From the NCBI RefSeq assembly GCF_901933205.1, contig NC_044601.1, positions 45,853,376 through 45,917,375 on the forward strand: DNA of 64,000 nt. The letters run 5' to 3'. Positions 15,001 through 27,765 of the stretch are shown in pieces. Made by a program: the position numbers and the translations under genes. The DNA is from Camarhynchus parvulus. Lineage: Eukaryota > Chordata > Aves > Passeriformes > Thraupidae. Each line of letters opens with the position of its first letter. Position 1 is the first letter of the stretch. The notes beneath the pieces are model-generated. The model had not been told where the DNA came from, did no database searches, and saw only the letters and a program-made list of their open reading frames with translations.

Positions 15001-18000
15001 GCAAACGGTATAATATCTTGCTCCCGGATTGTGCTTGCCTGCACAAAACATCTGCTATCAGTGATTTTCACCACTGACTAAGGCAGACTGCACAAATCCC
15101 TCCTGAACCATTGCACCCTGGAGAGTAAACCTTATACTGTATCACTATTTGATCCAATTTTCTCCTAGGAATAACCAAATACCAGACTCATGCCTAGAAC
15201 CTCAGTAGGTCACACCTCTTTTCCACAAGACAATGCATCAAAGAAGATGCATGGAAGCTGTTCAGGTGAGAAAATCAGAGAATCCCATTTCTTTTTCATG
15301 TGGGACCACATGGTAAGCCCTAATGTAAGCTCCAGAGAACAGAAAATTAAGGAAAGTTGAGATAAATGCTTTAACTGTGGCAGAGAAGGAGAAAAGTAAC
15401 GTCACATGGATAATACTCTTGTCCCTGTGGTAATTTTTGTGCTTTGCTTAGAGGATGGCACATTCTTATTGTGGCTGAGGAAGTCTGCTGCGGGCTGGTG
15501 GGTTGCTCTGAGCTTCTGTAGGAAGTGAAAATGCAAAGGCCCAAGTCCATGGAGACAGAGCACAGAAGAGACTTTCCACCTGCAGAGAGGAGAAGGAGAC
15601 CAGCATGGCATCAGGCTGAGCTCTCTGAAAGACAGGCCCAGCCAGCACAAACCTACAGTGAGTCAGACTCATGGCAGTATGGCACAGAGCCTGGCACAAT
15701 GATCCTTCCAAATCTGAGAAGTCTGGCCAAGCAGAAACACCCCTTTACTCCACTTGTCAACATCCTTTAAGTGCAGGTCTGAGTAGCTGGACTAGTAGTG
15801 GATTACATTATTATATATTGATACACACACATATATCTCAGGTGAGCCATAAAATTTTCCTTAAGGTAGCCCTGATGACCAACCTGAGTCACAGCACAAG
15901 AAAACCACAGCCCACATGGCAGAATGTTAATTTTGTTAAAAAAACACCAAAGGACAGCTCAATACAAAGCACCAAGGTGACTGGCATGAACATGGCCACC
16001 TTTAAACATACACAGACTCACAGACACACATCTCCCCATCTTGTGGGGAAGCTGTCCCAAGCCTTGCATTTGAAAACCACATGGATGTATTTTGCAAATC
16101 ACATTTGCTACTTGGAAGTGGTGTCTTGGGTGACCACCATTGCTTTTCATCCTCTTGAAGCACTGACGCTCACAAAAGCAAAGGCAGCAGTTTTGTTAAA
16201 TGTGTTTCTGCATTGCTTCTGTCACTGGCTGACTCACTGTTTTGAAGGTCACTGTTTCCAGGAGATGACTACATGAGATTTATGTGTCAAAGCTCCTTCC
16301 AGATGGTTCATGAGGGCTCTCATGAACTATCAAAGAGTAAAATCATCCCTATGACACAGAGTGCATAAATGACCTTCCTTATTTGTCTTCTTTGAGATAA
16401 GGCCAAGCCTAAACCAATCTTTCAGCGACTCTTTCAGGTCATTACCATGTGCTTCAGGAAGGTACAGTAAGTACATTTTCCTAAAGTGGTTCAGTACAAA
16501 ATGTGACACATTGTTTTCCAGTGAGTTTTCCTAATAGCTTTTCCTATCAGGGCTGTCTAAGATGAAAAGCAAAGTGAAGCATTAGGCCTGGTAAGTCAGC
16601 AACCTGCTACATAACGTGTTTGTCTTAGATAAGGTAGCAAACTAACTGAATTGGGTTTTTTCTCCTCCTTCCTGCAAACTCTACTGTTTGCAGCCTGTGA
16701 TTAGGCAAACTGCCTCCAATGCTGTGTGCCACAGCTGGCCCCTTTGTGAAATTCACAGGAGCTCATACACAAAACCCAGAGCAGTATTTTCAGGAATTAA
16801 AGCTTTCTGGTATTTTTCACTTCTCCTTACTGTTTATCATTTTGCCTGCATTTGATGCAGTAATTTTTCCAAGATACATTTTCAGCTGACTTACGCTGCT
16901 GCCTGGCCTAGCAACCAATGTTACTACTTGAACTACAAGGCTGTTTAAGGGCATGCATGGCACACCTGGCTTACAGGCAGAAGGATGACAGTCCCTTCTT
17001 GTTACAGCACATGTCTGCAGGAGAACTGAATGGGCTCCTCAAACAATAGCCATATCCTTTGGGACAAGAGAAGCAGTGGTGCTTTCTAGCCTATAAAACC
17101 TTGGATAACTTTAAGAAAGGCACATGAGTAAGGTGAATGTAAGCTAATATGGACAGATAATAAACAAATTGCTATTAGGAGACTGCTTTGGCCATAACTT
17201 TGTTAGTTCTCCAAAGACAGCCTCTAGGGTCTGCCTGGGCAGTGCAGTTGCAGCAGGATTTATTGCATTTTCTTCTTACATGCATTTCCTGATTTCTGCT
17301 GGCCCTAGATTCTGAAGCCTAAAATCTTATTTATTTTAGACAAGCTCAGCCTTATTGAAGCTTGCTGCTCAGCAGGTCTGTCCCCACAAGCAGCACAAGA
17401 ACTACTCTGTGGGCTTCTAGGTGACAGCAAGAAAATTATGTAGGTTAGAAAGGAAAGAAACCCAAATTAAACAATTGAAACAGGTCAAATAAGGACATGA
17501 AGCCCCTAATCAGTGTCTGTGAGATCACAGTGGAAACACATACATGCATATCTATTCATACCCATCTATATTAACTGGCAGAATATACTGAGCAGAAACG
17601 ATTTTTCTTTAGTACCGTGGGAGGAAGCCAATATGAAGCAAGAAATAAATAATCCTCAGAGTGACCTTCTGGGCTGATGTATGCTGCAGACATTTCCCAA
17701 AGCTGATAGAGACAGCATGATTAATTTTCATAAATTATTGAACCAAAACCAACTTTCAGCATCTAGAAATACATATCATGTTGATATCTGTTGCATTATT
17801 CACCATACATGGCCTGATTGTAAACCTGTTTGCCAAGTAGTGAGTCAAATGTTTACTCATGGCAGCAAGGACATGCACACCTATACACAGAGCCACAGGA
17901 TTTTTGCAGGATTTTTTGTTCATATCCTAAGAGAGGTACAACACATTTATTATTTACTGCTGGCTTGCTTTGCAAGATTCATTTACACTTTAAATGGTGA

Positions 18001-21000
18001 CATGCCCATTCAGTGTGTGTTCTAAACACTCCTGTTCTGTGAATGCTCTTTGGTGGGCCAAGTCCAACGCCCTGCCTCCTGTTCATACTGGTTGCTTGCT
18101 ATTTTAGGCCACACGTGAAAAATCTGAAAAATAAGTTTTCCTCTGCCCCAGCCAAAGGCAATATACACCTTCACAATTCATTCTTCTTGAGTTTATCTGG
18201 ACAAATGGTATCACAGACAGGCTGCAGAGCATAATTTGCTCAGCCATAAATGCAGAAAGAAGTGCCATATAGGACAAATCAGGAGGAAAGGATGTGGAAA
18301 AGGAGTCAGCAGAAGAATAAATATATTTTGGAGAGGATTTTCAGAGTATATATGTGCCATCAAGTCATTAATATTTGGTCAAATGTGTTTTGAGATTTGT
18401 TTGCATACCTTTCATTAGCACTTCTGTTCCACAACACATTTTGCAGATAGATTCACTTCCAATAGCACAATTCCTATTACAATACCACGGCACCTAGTAA
18501 TATTTTCACTGAGAAACAGAAAATGTTTCACCTGGAAACCGGAGTTTTTCACATTCAAGGAACAATAAAGCCCAGGATAAACTTTAAAATGTAACTTTTT
18601 TTCCAAAGGGAAGTCAAAATTGCAGAGGAAATATTTTTGTCAAAAGTCCAGAATTCTGTAGAACAGTTTCAGCAGATATTTTCTGACATGTTGACTGGTA
18701 ACCTCCTTGAAACCTCATCTCATTTCATATCAAGCTCAGAGTTTTGCTTCAAATCTAACTGCAACTATCATCCAACTGATGCTCTTTAAATGGCTTTGTC
18801 ATAGCAGAAGACAAGTAAATTAACTTCTTTTACTTTTAAACATTTTCTTTGCAGAGATATTCTACACCTGTGATGTTATGACTCTTTGTCATGCTTTGCT
18901 ATCATATCTGGTTACTTGCAATATCAAAACTATGAAATTCAAGGACTGCCTGTATTTATACTTTTGTACAGACATGGGAGGGGACCTGAAAAAAAACAAA
19001 TGTCACTTAAATGGTGGCTCACTTGAGAACAATAAAACCAGTATATAGACATTAGCACTATTTTGGTTATATTCAGAAGTAAAAAATTGCTATTTCTTTA
19101 CATATAGATCCAGGAAGGAGGTGATCCCAGATATGTGATTAAGATATTGGCCACTGACTTAAACTGGAGGTCATCTTAGATAATCTGCATTTTTCAAAGC
19201 AATAAAAGTAATAATGGAAAAATACTAACAAAAGCTAAAACAAGAAAATGTATATTGGGGCCAGGGAATAGGAGTCTTCATACCATCTGCATCTTACACT
19301 ACATGAGGACAGTAAACATACTGTCTTCTATGTTCTCCTCAGCCTACATCTTTCTCCCACAGCATCCCTTGCAGCCCCCAGCCCCCTTGCCTGGCCTCAC
19401 AGAGTTCCCTCCCCTCCCCGAAGGGAGGGAGGGTTGCAGAGCTCTCTCTCCCTGGACATGGCACAGCCATGCCTGGGGGATCACCCCTCCCTCCCTGCCT
19501 GCCTCCTGCCAGCAGCAAGTCCTTCAGCTGCACCACCAGCCCCAGGAGAAACTGATGTCTTCATTAAGAAGTCCTGCTCTCCGAGTAATATCTACAAACA
19601 GAATCTTCTTTTAACCAATTTGACTGTGAAATAAACATTTTATAAATGTAGGGTAATACAGGTTACCCATAGGAAAAGCCAGTTGATTGGTCCAATGCAG
19701 CTGCAGGGTCATTGTCCACTTACAAACACTCCAATTGCCCTTACACACCAATATTCATTTCAGAGTTATTAAATTTAGGATATTTTTCAAGAGAAGTGTA
19801 AAATTGATTTGCTATGGAAGCTGTTTCTGACACTGGAAAACAAGTGAAAAACCAGGGTGAGTTACAGCCACAGCCAGAAGGGATCAGTCCCTTGGAGCAT
19901 GGTCCTGAAACAACAGCCTGAATTACAGGCAGAAATTACATTTTACTTCTATGACTCATTTACACCATTTCTCTTTCTTCCTAACATTTAGTTAAACTAA
20001 TCTTTCTCTGAGGGGGCCTGCACAGAGTCTGGAAAACTAAAGTCTAAAACTCTGTTTCAGGAAATGGAAGAAAGATTTCTAGAACCAGAAAAATTGCTGG
20101 GTGACTCTCAAGGCTTTCTGAGAAGTCTTTGAGTAAGCTTCATTTATAATTTTAAGGCAATCTGGGGGCAGGAAGGGGATCCCTGTGGAGACAACAAACA
20201 GCCAAGAGCAACACTTTGAAGTCTGAAATGGAATTGTGCTGGGAGAGACAGTGATTACGTTACACCAAGGGGGAATCAAGGTGTGAGTGTGCAGCAGCAG
20301 TACCCCTCCATTAACTTCAGTTAGAGCTTTCCAGTAGCATATGACTTCAAAAACTTCAGCTTGGATTTTAGACTGAATTTGCATCACTAGCTGGTGACTT
20401 TCCTTTAGCCTGTAGGCTGGTAGTCTGAGTACATGTATTAGTATGGAAGGCTGTAGCATAAAATCTCACAAGCAGCATTCTACTGCTGCAGGAGCAGCAA
20501 TCACAAGTGCCAGCTGCAGACTTCTCCCCCATGCCCAACCCAGAAACACCATTAGCTGTGACTGACAGCCCTTAAAACTCCCAGGGCCACAGTTACCTGT
20601 TGGATTACTGGATCTCAGGTCTCCTGACCTTTTCACTGAAATGTCTGTGTTGGTTTAACATCTTTTATTAGGTTTGTCACTTGTTATTGATGTAGCTGCT
20701 TTTGTATGTGCTGTACAGATGATCATCCTTTTTACTGTTTTTACTGTCCTAACAAGATTAACCTACGCTCCTAAACAGGTGTAACTTTTCCTACTAGTAT
20801 GTTTTCAGCTGATTGAACAAGAGCAGAAAAAATAAAGCTAACTTTTTAAATGTAGATCACCATCACTGGTGCTGATTAACGCAAGGGCCCTTTACGTTCA
20901 TAATGCTCATTATGAGCACCTCCTACTCCCACTTGAGTTTAGCTTTATATTTTTTCCTAAGCTGGTTCTATGATTGTATCTGCAGCCTTGAGCAAATGTA

Positions 21001-22799
21001 GCCTGCCTTTTGCATAGCACAGACCGTGAAAAATCAGAATAATTTCCATTTCAAGCCTTGCAATTACTGCTAAACTAATATGACAAAGAATCTCATGACA
21101 AAGAATCAAACATACTCCTCAACAATTTGTTCTAAAGGCAAATTCCATTCCTGAAAAGAGTTGCAATTTTAATTTTATTTTAGATATCTGGCACCATGTT
21201 CCAGCCACTAGATCTCCATTATATTCCTGCCTGCTAGATTAAGCAATATGTAGTATCTGATGTGTTCATTTTCTTCATTTATGGTCCAAGATCAAGTTGC
21301 TTGGGGTTAAAAAAGGCAGGCATTTCCATTTATCAGAAGCACTGACATAATTTCTTTTTGGCTGCTTTCCCTTCCCTCTGTGTGTTATTTTACTTTTATC
21401 TGGTCAAGTCACTCATCCATAACTCAGTTTCCATTAAACATTCAGCACATGGTTCGTTCGCATCAGCTGGGTCAACTGCAGCGCTGAACAATGGCCTAGT
21501 GCGCCTTCCAGGACTTCTCAGCAAGGAGATGCCCATGGGATTGCTTTTTGGTACACATCACACAAAAGGACACATGCTTGATCACAACAATAGACTCAAA
21601 AGAAAACAGAAATAAAAGGATACAGCAGCAGCATTTACCTAGCAGCCAAAGGAAAGGGGAATTAATCCACTGTTAGAAAGACTGCTGGACCAGTTTGCTG
21701 TGAAGCAACGTAACCTAGCAGGGAAAGACCCAGCAGGTATGCAACTCACCCTGGTTTGGCATTCCAGTCTTCAAACGTACCCCCATCCCAGCCTTGGAGA
21801 CAACAGAAGCCCCTGGGTGCCCTACTATTTGACTGACTGTCTTGACACCACTGCAGGATGGCATCACTATTCGACTCCATGCAGAAACAGCCAAATTCCA
21901 ACTGAACTGTCTGAGCAGGCTCCTCTCACATCCCTATGACTTGGCTTTGTGGACAAACACGATCTTATCACCAGTGTTGCCGGCTAACCAAGCCTTGGAC
22001 ACCGAGTTCAGTCAACAGCACCCAAAAGAGAATTCAGGTCCTTTCTCTTTACAGCCCAGCAGTCACTGTGGTTTACTGGAGCACAAAGGTTCATCACGCC
22101 TCTGCTGAAGGAGAAGGCACCAGGAGAGTGGATATTCAGAGCCATCTTTTTCAGACACTATGCAAAGTCCCACTTCTTCAACAGAAAACAGTTCAATTTA
22201 ATTTTAAACTTTCTGTGAACAATACCCAAACTTCATGCTACCATCAGCTAACCTGGAAAACATGGAAAGTCTATGGAAAGGCAGCTGAAGATGTTGTCAC
22301 TCTACCCCTCAGCTGGATTTGAATATCAGGCAGAACTCAAGAGTTTAGTTGGTAAAAAATTTGAAACAGATTTGAAAAATAAATCTGTCAAAGACCCCAA
22401 GCAAATACAAATAGTAGAAATATGACAGCAGAAAAAACTCCTTTATTGAAGTGGTGGCCAAATACTCTTGGGCTAAGCAAATGACCTATTGTTGCAGGTT
22501 AAACTGGCTTTCAAAGTGCACTTACCACTTTATCACAACCCAAACCTCCACTTCCTATATCTGGTCATCTGAAGGGAACATGTCTGCACGCCTGAATATT
22601 TTTTCTCGTTGGGAGCCCTGTGGCTCAGACCCTGTCTCCTCTCTTTCCCCAGGCTGTAACACTGGAGCTTTTCTGTCATGTTCATCCACTCCAACGGCCT
22701 TGAAACACTGCTAGATAGGATCACTGCCCAAAGGGTTATTTCTAGAATGCTGGGACAGAGGCCACCTCTTCTGCCCCCTCACCTGTTGACTGCAGTGAG

Positions 22800-22839
22800 C
22801 AGTGCCTCAGCAGGGGACAGTGCAGCCTCTGAGGCACTG
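22800..22839. repeat. 11-bp perfect inverted repeat
   Basis: The arm cagtgcctcag (22800-22810) is mirrored by ctgaggcactg (22829-22839) across an 18-base spacer. Local GC content is raised. Function is unknown and this may be chance. Confidence 0.55.
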
Positions 22840-23616
22840 GGGAAACTGGTGATGGTGCCACAGTGCCAGCAGTAGCTCTGTGGTGTGCACATCAGTCCAA
22901 CAACTGAAATGGAAGCATATCACTTCATACAGACTGAAAAAACTTTTCAGGTAAATGCTCCAGGTAAATCTTTCATTAATGTCTATTCTTCTTGGTATTC
23001 TGCTTTATTAAATGTCTCAGATTTCTGAAACTGATTGCAAAACTATCCTCTCAATGACTGCAGAGAAGTAAAATGCTACAGCTACTCAATTTTAGGATGA
23101 CTCAGTTTTTCATGTCTTCAGCTCTATGGTTTTATTACTGCAGAACCTGATTTGGTTGCCTCCGTTTCAAATGAGGACAAGACATACTGTAATTGAAGAC
23201 ATACTGTGTCTGCTCCAAAGATCTATGTACAGAGACTTTAAACAAATCTTAATTTAAGAAAACCATAAGAGAGAATGTCATGATTCTTCAGCCAGTATAA
23301 ACAACACAGATAATACAATTAGCCGGCTGGTCTGGAAAATTATAATGCTGATGTGCTCTAATGAAAAGAAACAGAGACAATGCTTGCTCTGCTGGCTGAG
23401 TGGCCTGATTCCTGCTCCAGCTTGGTTCAGGGAGGCAGCTCCATCTCCAAGAGGCTGACTTGTCCAGTCACTTGCATGCCAACAGACACTTGCTTTTCTG
23501 GTTCTGCTCTACCATACCCAACTCTGGAATCTGAGACCTAGAAACGAAATAAACCACCAAAGCCTGCTGATGGTTTCACAGAAATACAACTTTGTTCTGC
23601 AGAGAGGGATGCATCC

Positions 23617-23621
23617 ACATC
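23617..23621. repeat. Target-site duplication, left copy (acatc)
   Basis: The five bases immediately left of the left LTR are repeated immediately right of the right LTR. A 5-bp duplication is what ERVL/class III integrases leave; ERV1 leaves 4 bp and ERVK usually 6 bp. Confidence 0.88.
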
Positions 23622-24312
23622 TGTCTTGGTTTAGAGCAAAATTTTGGGAGAGAGAGAGAGAGAGAGAGTCCCCAGAGGGGCTCTAGTAGGAGGATAAATT
23701 CAATCGGCCCCTCCCCCCCACAACCAGTCCGGGAGAAAATACCTCCTTGAAGAAAAGTGGAAAAAAGCTGTTTATTAAACAATAGAACCTAACAATATTA
23801 AAACAATAAAACCCTTTGCCGCTCTAAAAGAGATGACCAATTGAGAAAACCCCCCCCGGTTGCAGCCCAGCTCACTCAGTCTCTTATCAGTCCTTCTGGT
23901 GCTGGAATTCTCACAGGCCAGGCCCGGCCTGGCCCGGTGGCCACAGGTGCGAGCTGCCGGTGCTCCCCTGGGTGTTCAGTCCAGAGCAGGTTCCAAGAGG
24001 TCCAAAGAAAAGGAAAAGAAAAACCACAGTCCAGGGACTCTTCTTTGCCTCAGCCAGCTAAAACTAACCAAAAGCAAAAGGAGAGCTCTCTGTCCTGCCG
24101 TCTGTCTGTCCGCAGACAACACAGTCCTGGAGGAGGAATGCGGGGGAGTACGTGCAATGTCTGAGCGAAGAGAAAAAAAAGAACTGTGCGATTCTTCTCT
24201 CCCCCCCTTTCACTCTCTGCAACAAGTCTTAAAGGTGCAAAACTTATTATTATTCAGCATAAACCAATGAGACGATTTGGGGATAAAAGCATCATATAGT
24301 CAACCCAGGACA
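23622..24312 (-). repeat. ERV 3' LTR (left copy)
   Basis: This is a 691-bp copy of the sequence at 28141-28831. On the minus strand it begins tgtcctggg and ends aagaca. It carries a possible AATAAA polyadenylation signal on the minus strand at 23771-23776, and a GA run of ten units at about 23648-23667. It differs from the other LTR by four substitutions and by length changes in the GA, A and C runs. The frames inside it are not genes. Confidence 0.95.
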
Positions 24313-24329
24313 TTCCACCCCTTATCCCC
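24313..24329 (-). promoter_or_regulatory. ERV polypurine tract
   Basis: On the minus strand a purine-rich run (ggggataaggggtggaa) ends directly at the first base of the 3' LTR. This is where the plus-strand DNA primer is made in retroviral reverse transcription. Its position and composition are as expected for a polypurine tract. Confidence 0.85.
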
Positions 24330-24459
24330 ATATCGTCTGCTTACTACTAAAACTAATATAAATTTAACTCTACAAACACATACATTATACATCCATTATA
24401 CAGCTATACACAGACAATGGTAACAGCATTCAGCAAACAGTGATATTTACACATAGGTC

Positions 24460-26118
24460 TCACCCAACAATCAGATCTCCCTGAGGTACACATCGTGTTC
24501 TCCCATCTCTTTGCATTATCCACCATGTGTAACCTGGTCCCTGAGCAAAAACAACCCCACGAATGGGTTTGTCTGTATTCGAGGCAGAATTAATCCAAAC
24601 TGTCTTCCCTAACAAACCTCTGACATGTACCACTGGGACTTTGTCTCCATCTACTCTATGCAAAGACTCAGATTGGGCAGGGCCCACTCGGTTAGTAGAG
24701 CCTCGGGTATTAACTAACCAGGTGGCCTTTGCCAGATGCTGCTCCCAGTTTTTGAAAGATCCCCCACCTAATGCTTTCAATGTGGTTTTTAACAGTCCGT
24801 TGTACCTCTCCACTTTGCCTGCAGCTGGTGCGTGGTAGGGGATGTGGTACACCCACTCAATACCATGTTCCCTAGCCCAAGTGCTGATAAGGCTGTTCCT
24901 AAAATGAGTCCCGTTGTCTGACTCAATCCTCTCAGGGGTACCATGTCTCCACAGAATTTGCTTTTCCAGGCCCAGGATAGTGTTACGGGCAGTGGCATGA
25001 GGCACAGGGTAGGTTTCCAGCCATCCAGTGGTGGCTTCCACCATTGTGAGCACGTAGTGCTTGCCCTGGCGTGTCTGGGGCAGTGTGATGTAGTCAATCT
25101 GCCAGGCCTCCCCATACTTGTACTTAGACCACTGCCCACCATACCACAGGGGCTTCAATCGCTTGGCCTGTTTGATGGCAGCACATGTCTCACAGTCATG
25201 GATAACCTGAGAAATACTGTCCATGGTTAAATCCACCCCTCGGTCTCGTGCCCACTTATAGGTGGCATCTCTACCCTGATGGCCTGAGGCATCATGGGCC
25301 CATCGAGCTAGGAATAACTCCCCCTTATGTTGCCAATCTAAGTCTATCTTTGACACCTCTATCTTTGCAGCCTGGTCTACCTGCTCATTATTTTGGTGTT
25401 CCTCATTAGCCCGACTCTTGGGGACATGGGCATCAACATGACGGACTTTCACAGGTAGCTTCTCTAACCGAGCGGCAATGTCTTTCCATTCATCAGCAGC
25501 CCAGATCGGTTTTCCCCTACGCTGCCAGTTGGCCTTTTTCCACCTTTCCAGCCATCCCCACAGTGCGTTGGCTACCATCCATGAATCAGTGTAAAGGTAG
25601 AGCTTTGGCCACTTCTCTCTCTTAGCAATGTCCAGGGCCAGCTGAACAGCTTTGAGTTCAGCAAGCTGGCTTGATCCACCTTCTCCTTCGGTAGCTTGTG
25701 CAACTTGTCGTGTGGGGCTCCATACAGCTGCTTTCCACTTCCGGTTCATTCCCACAATGCGGCAAGAACCATCAGTAAAAAGAGCGTATCGTGTATCTTC
25801 TGCTGGCAGCTGGTTATATGGTGGAGCTTCTTCAGCCCGTGTCACTTCTTGTTCCTCTTCATCAGTGAGACCAAAATTTTCACCTTCTGGCCAGTTTGTA
25901 ATTATTTCCAGAATCCCAGGGCGATTCGGGTTTCCAATACGGGCGCGCTGTGTGATAACAGCAATCCATTTGCTCCATGTGGTGCTGGTGGCATGGTGCG
26001 TAGAGGGAACCTTTGCTTTGAACATCCACCCCAGCACCGGTAGTCGGGGTGCCAGGAGGAGTTGTGCTTCTGTGCCTATTACCTCTGAGGCAGCCTGGAC
26101 TCCTTCATAGGCAGCCAA
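24460..26118 (-). pseudogene. ERV pol, 3' part: RNase H and integrase frame
   Basis: A 552-residue open frame continuing Pol after a frameshift. The first codon counted here is TTG and is not a real start. RNase H: TDGS with D116, E154 in the AELK segment, D178 in YTDS and D248 in the EQVDQAA segment. Integrase zinc finger: H275, H280, C309, C312. Integrase core: D342 (WQIDYI), D401 (ESDNGT) and E437 (GKVERYN), with exactly 35 residues between D401 and E437, the classic D,D-35-E spacing. The C-terminal part (about 480-552) looks like the integrase DNA-binding end. No dUTPase or env follows; the stop lies 147 bp before the 3' LTR. All catalytic residues are present. The frame cannot be reached from protease-RT without crossing two frameshifts, hence the pseudogene label. 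Confidence 0.93.
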
Positions 26119-26164
26119 GATTTCCTTCTCTGTTGGAGTATAGTTGGCTTCAGACCCTCTGTAG

Positions 26165-26285
26165 CTGCCCTCCAGAATCCTAGCGGTCGGCCTCGAGTCT
26201 CACCAGGCACCTTCTGCCAAAGGCTCCAGGACAAGCCATGGTTCCCGGCTGCAGAGTAGAGCACGTTCTTCACCTCTGGTCCCGT
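26165..26285 (-). other. Two frameshifts between the RT and RNase H parts of pol
   Basis: Reading down the minus strand, recognisable Pol sequence leaves the protease-RT frame near 26270-26285. It runs for about 30 codons in a second frame, then moves to the third frame near 26165-26180, where RNase H-integrase continues. Each change is explained by a small indel of 1-2 bases; the exact base cannot be fixed without an alignment. The residues after the first shift in the old frame, and the frame ending LPQR (26079-26300), are out-of-frame by-products. Confidence 0.8.
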
Positions 26286-27639
26286 CCCTGACTGGGCCAA
26301 GGGCTACTGCATGGGCAATCTCCTGCTTGATTTGTGCAAAGGCTTGTTGCTGCTCTGGGCCCCAGTGGAAAGGGTTCTTCTTGCGGGTGACCAGGTAGAG
26401 AGGGCTCACGATCTGACTGTACTCAGGAATATGCATCCTCCAAAAACCTATGGCACCTAGGAAAGCTTGCGTTTCTTTCTTGCTGGATGGTGGAGACATT
26501 GCTGTGATCTTGTTGATGACATCAGTGGGAATCTGACGCCGTCCGTCTTGCCACTTCACTCCCAGAAACTGGATCTCTTGAGCAGGTCCCTTGACTTTGC
26601 TCTTCTTGATGGCGAAGCCGGCTTTTAGGAGAATCTGGATGATTTTCTCCCCTTTCTCAAACACTTCTGCTGCTGTCTTCCCCCACACAATGATGTCATC
26701 AATATATTGCAGATGTTCTGGAGCCTCACCCTTTTCCAGTGCAGCCTGGATCAGTCCATGGCAGATGGTGGGACTCTGCTTCCACCCCTGGGGCAGTCGG
26801 TTCCAGGTGTACTGCACGCCCCTCCAGGTGAAAGCAAACTGGGGCCTGCATTCTGCTGCCAGAGGAATGGAGAAAAATGCATTGGCAATGTCAATAGTGG
26901 CATACCACCTCGCTGCCTTGGACTCCAGCTCGTACTGGAGTTCCAGCATGTCAGGCACAGCGGTGCTCAGCGGTGGAGTCACTTCATTCAATGCACGGTA
27001 GTCTACAGTCAATCTCCATTCTCCTTCAGATTTACGCACAGGCCAAATGGGGCTGTTGAAGGGTGAGTGGGTCTTGCTAACCACCCCTTGGCTCTCCAGC
27101 TCACGGATCATTTTGTGGATGGGGATCACAGCATCTCGATTCGTTCGGTACTGTCGGCGGTGCACTGTTGAGGTGGCAATCGGTACTCGTTGCTTTTCTA
27201 CTTTCAGGAGTCTTACTGCAGATGGGTTTTCTGACAGTCTAGGCAAACTGTTCAACTGCTTGACACCCTCTCTCTCTACAGCAGCTATTCCAAATGCCCA
27301 CCTGAGTCCCTTTGGGTCTTTGAAATACCCACTTCTGAGGAAGTCTATGCCTAAAATGCATGGGGCCTCTGGGCCAGTCACAATAGGGTGTTTCTTCCAC
27401 TCATTTCCAGTCAGGCTCACCTCAGCTTCCACCAAAGTGAAATCCTGGGATCCCCCTGTCACGCCAACAATAGAAACAGACTCTATCCCCACATGTCTTG
27501 ACGGAATTAATGTACATTGTGCACCAGTATCAACCAAAGCTTTATACTCTTGTGGTTCCGATGTGCCAGGCCAATGAATCCACACAGACCAGAAAACACG
27601 ATTTTCCCTAGCCTCTACCTGGCTAGAGGCAGGGCCCCT
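26200..27639 (-). pseudogene. ERV pro-pol, 5' part: protease and reverse transcriptase frame
   Basis: The frame opens directly after a TAG at 27640-27642. Numbering from the GTG at 27585, the aspartic protease motif LVDTGAQ lies at residues 17-23 (D19). The reverse transcriptase shows D232 in TIDIANAFF, LPQGW at 264-268, SPTICH at 271-276 and the active-site box YIDD at 294-297 (D296, D297), followed by a thumb segment with FLGVKW. The frame ends soon after the connection region because of a frameshift near 26280, and the last 20 or so residues are out of frame. No ATG start is needed if this was made as a Gag-Pol fusion by reading through the TAG. Protease and RT signature residues are intact. 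Confidence 0.93.
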
Positions 27640-27765
27640 CTAAGCCTGGTTATCCTTCTTTCCCTGGGCATATGCCTTGGAGGTTCCTTCAAGGGGATCG
27701 GACATGTCATCATCATCATACCTGGCAGTTCGGCCACGGGCAACTGGAGCTGCTTTTCTTTTGGT
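27640..27765 (-). pseudogene. Gag C-terminal remnant ending in an in-frame TAG
   Basis: On the minus strand a basic then acidic run (K-R-K-A-A-P-V-A-R-G-R, then Y-D-D-D-D) leads to a TAG at 27640-27642. The next codons continue in the same frame into protease. Composition resembles the end of a retroviral nucleocapsid, but no CCHC zinc knuckle is seen. The frame opens only near 27840 and overlaps the leader frame in another phase. I infer that most of gag was deleted and only its tail remains. Confidence 0.55.

Larger units (their letters stand above)
2313..23616. other. Long gene-free interval
   Basis: About 21 kb with no supportable exon. Open frames reach 201 codons (15671-16276) but have no family motif, signal peptide or splice context. 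GC content rises modestly at about 3200-3760, 5930-6125 and 19360-19560 without a CpG island. The remaining content is simple repeats (7917-8036, 9421-9440, 12015-12050) and a small inverted repeat at 22800-22839. I found no tRNA, rRNA or CRISPR pattern. Confidence 0.6.

Noticed and set aside
15671..16276. 201-codon plus-strand open frame, the longest outside the retrovirus, GCNT4 and repeats
   Set aside because: No family motif, no signal or domain, His/Thr-rich low-complexity parts and no splice context. Length alone is plausible by chance in 64 kb.
24313..24459. Possible env or dUTPase after integrase
   Set aside because: Only 147 bases separate the integrase stop from the LTR, and no open frame of useful length exists.
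25652..27577. Plus-strand frames of 115-176 codons across the pol region
   Set aside because: They are shadows of the minus-strand pol frames, which carry the catalytic motifs.
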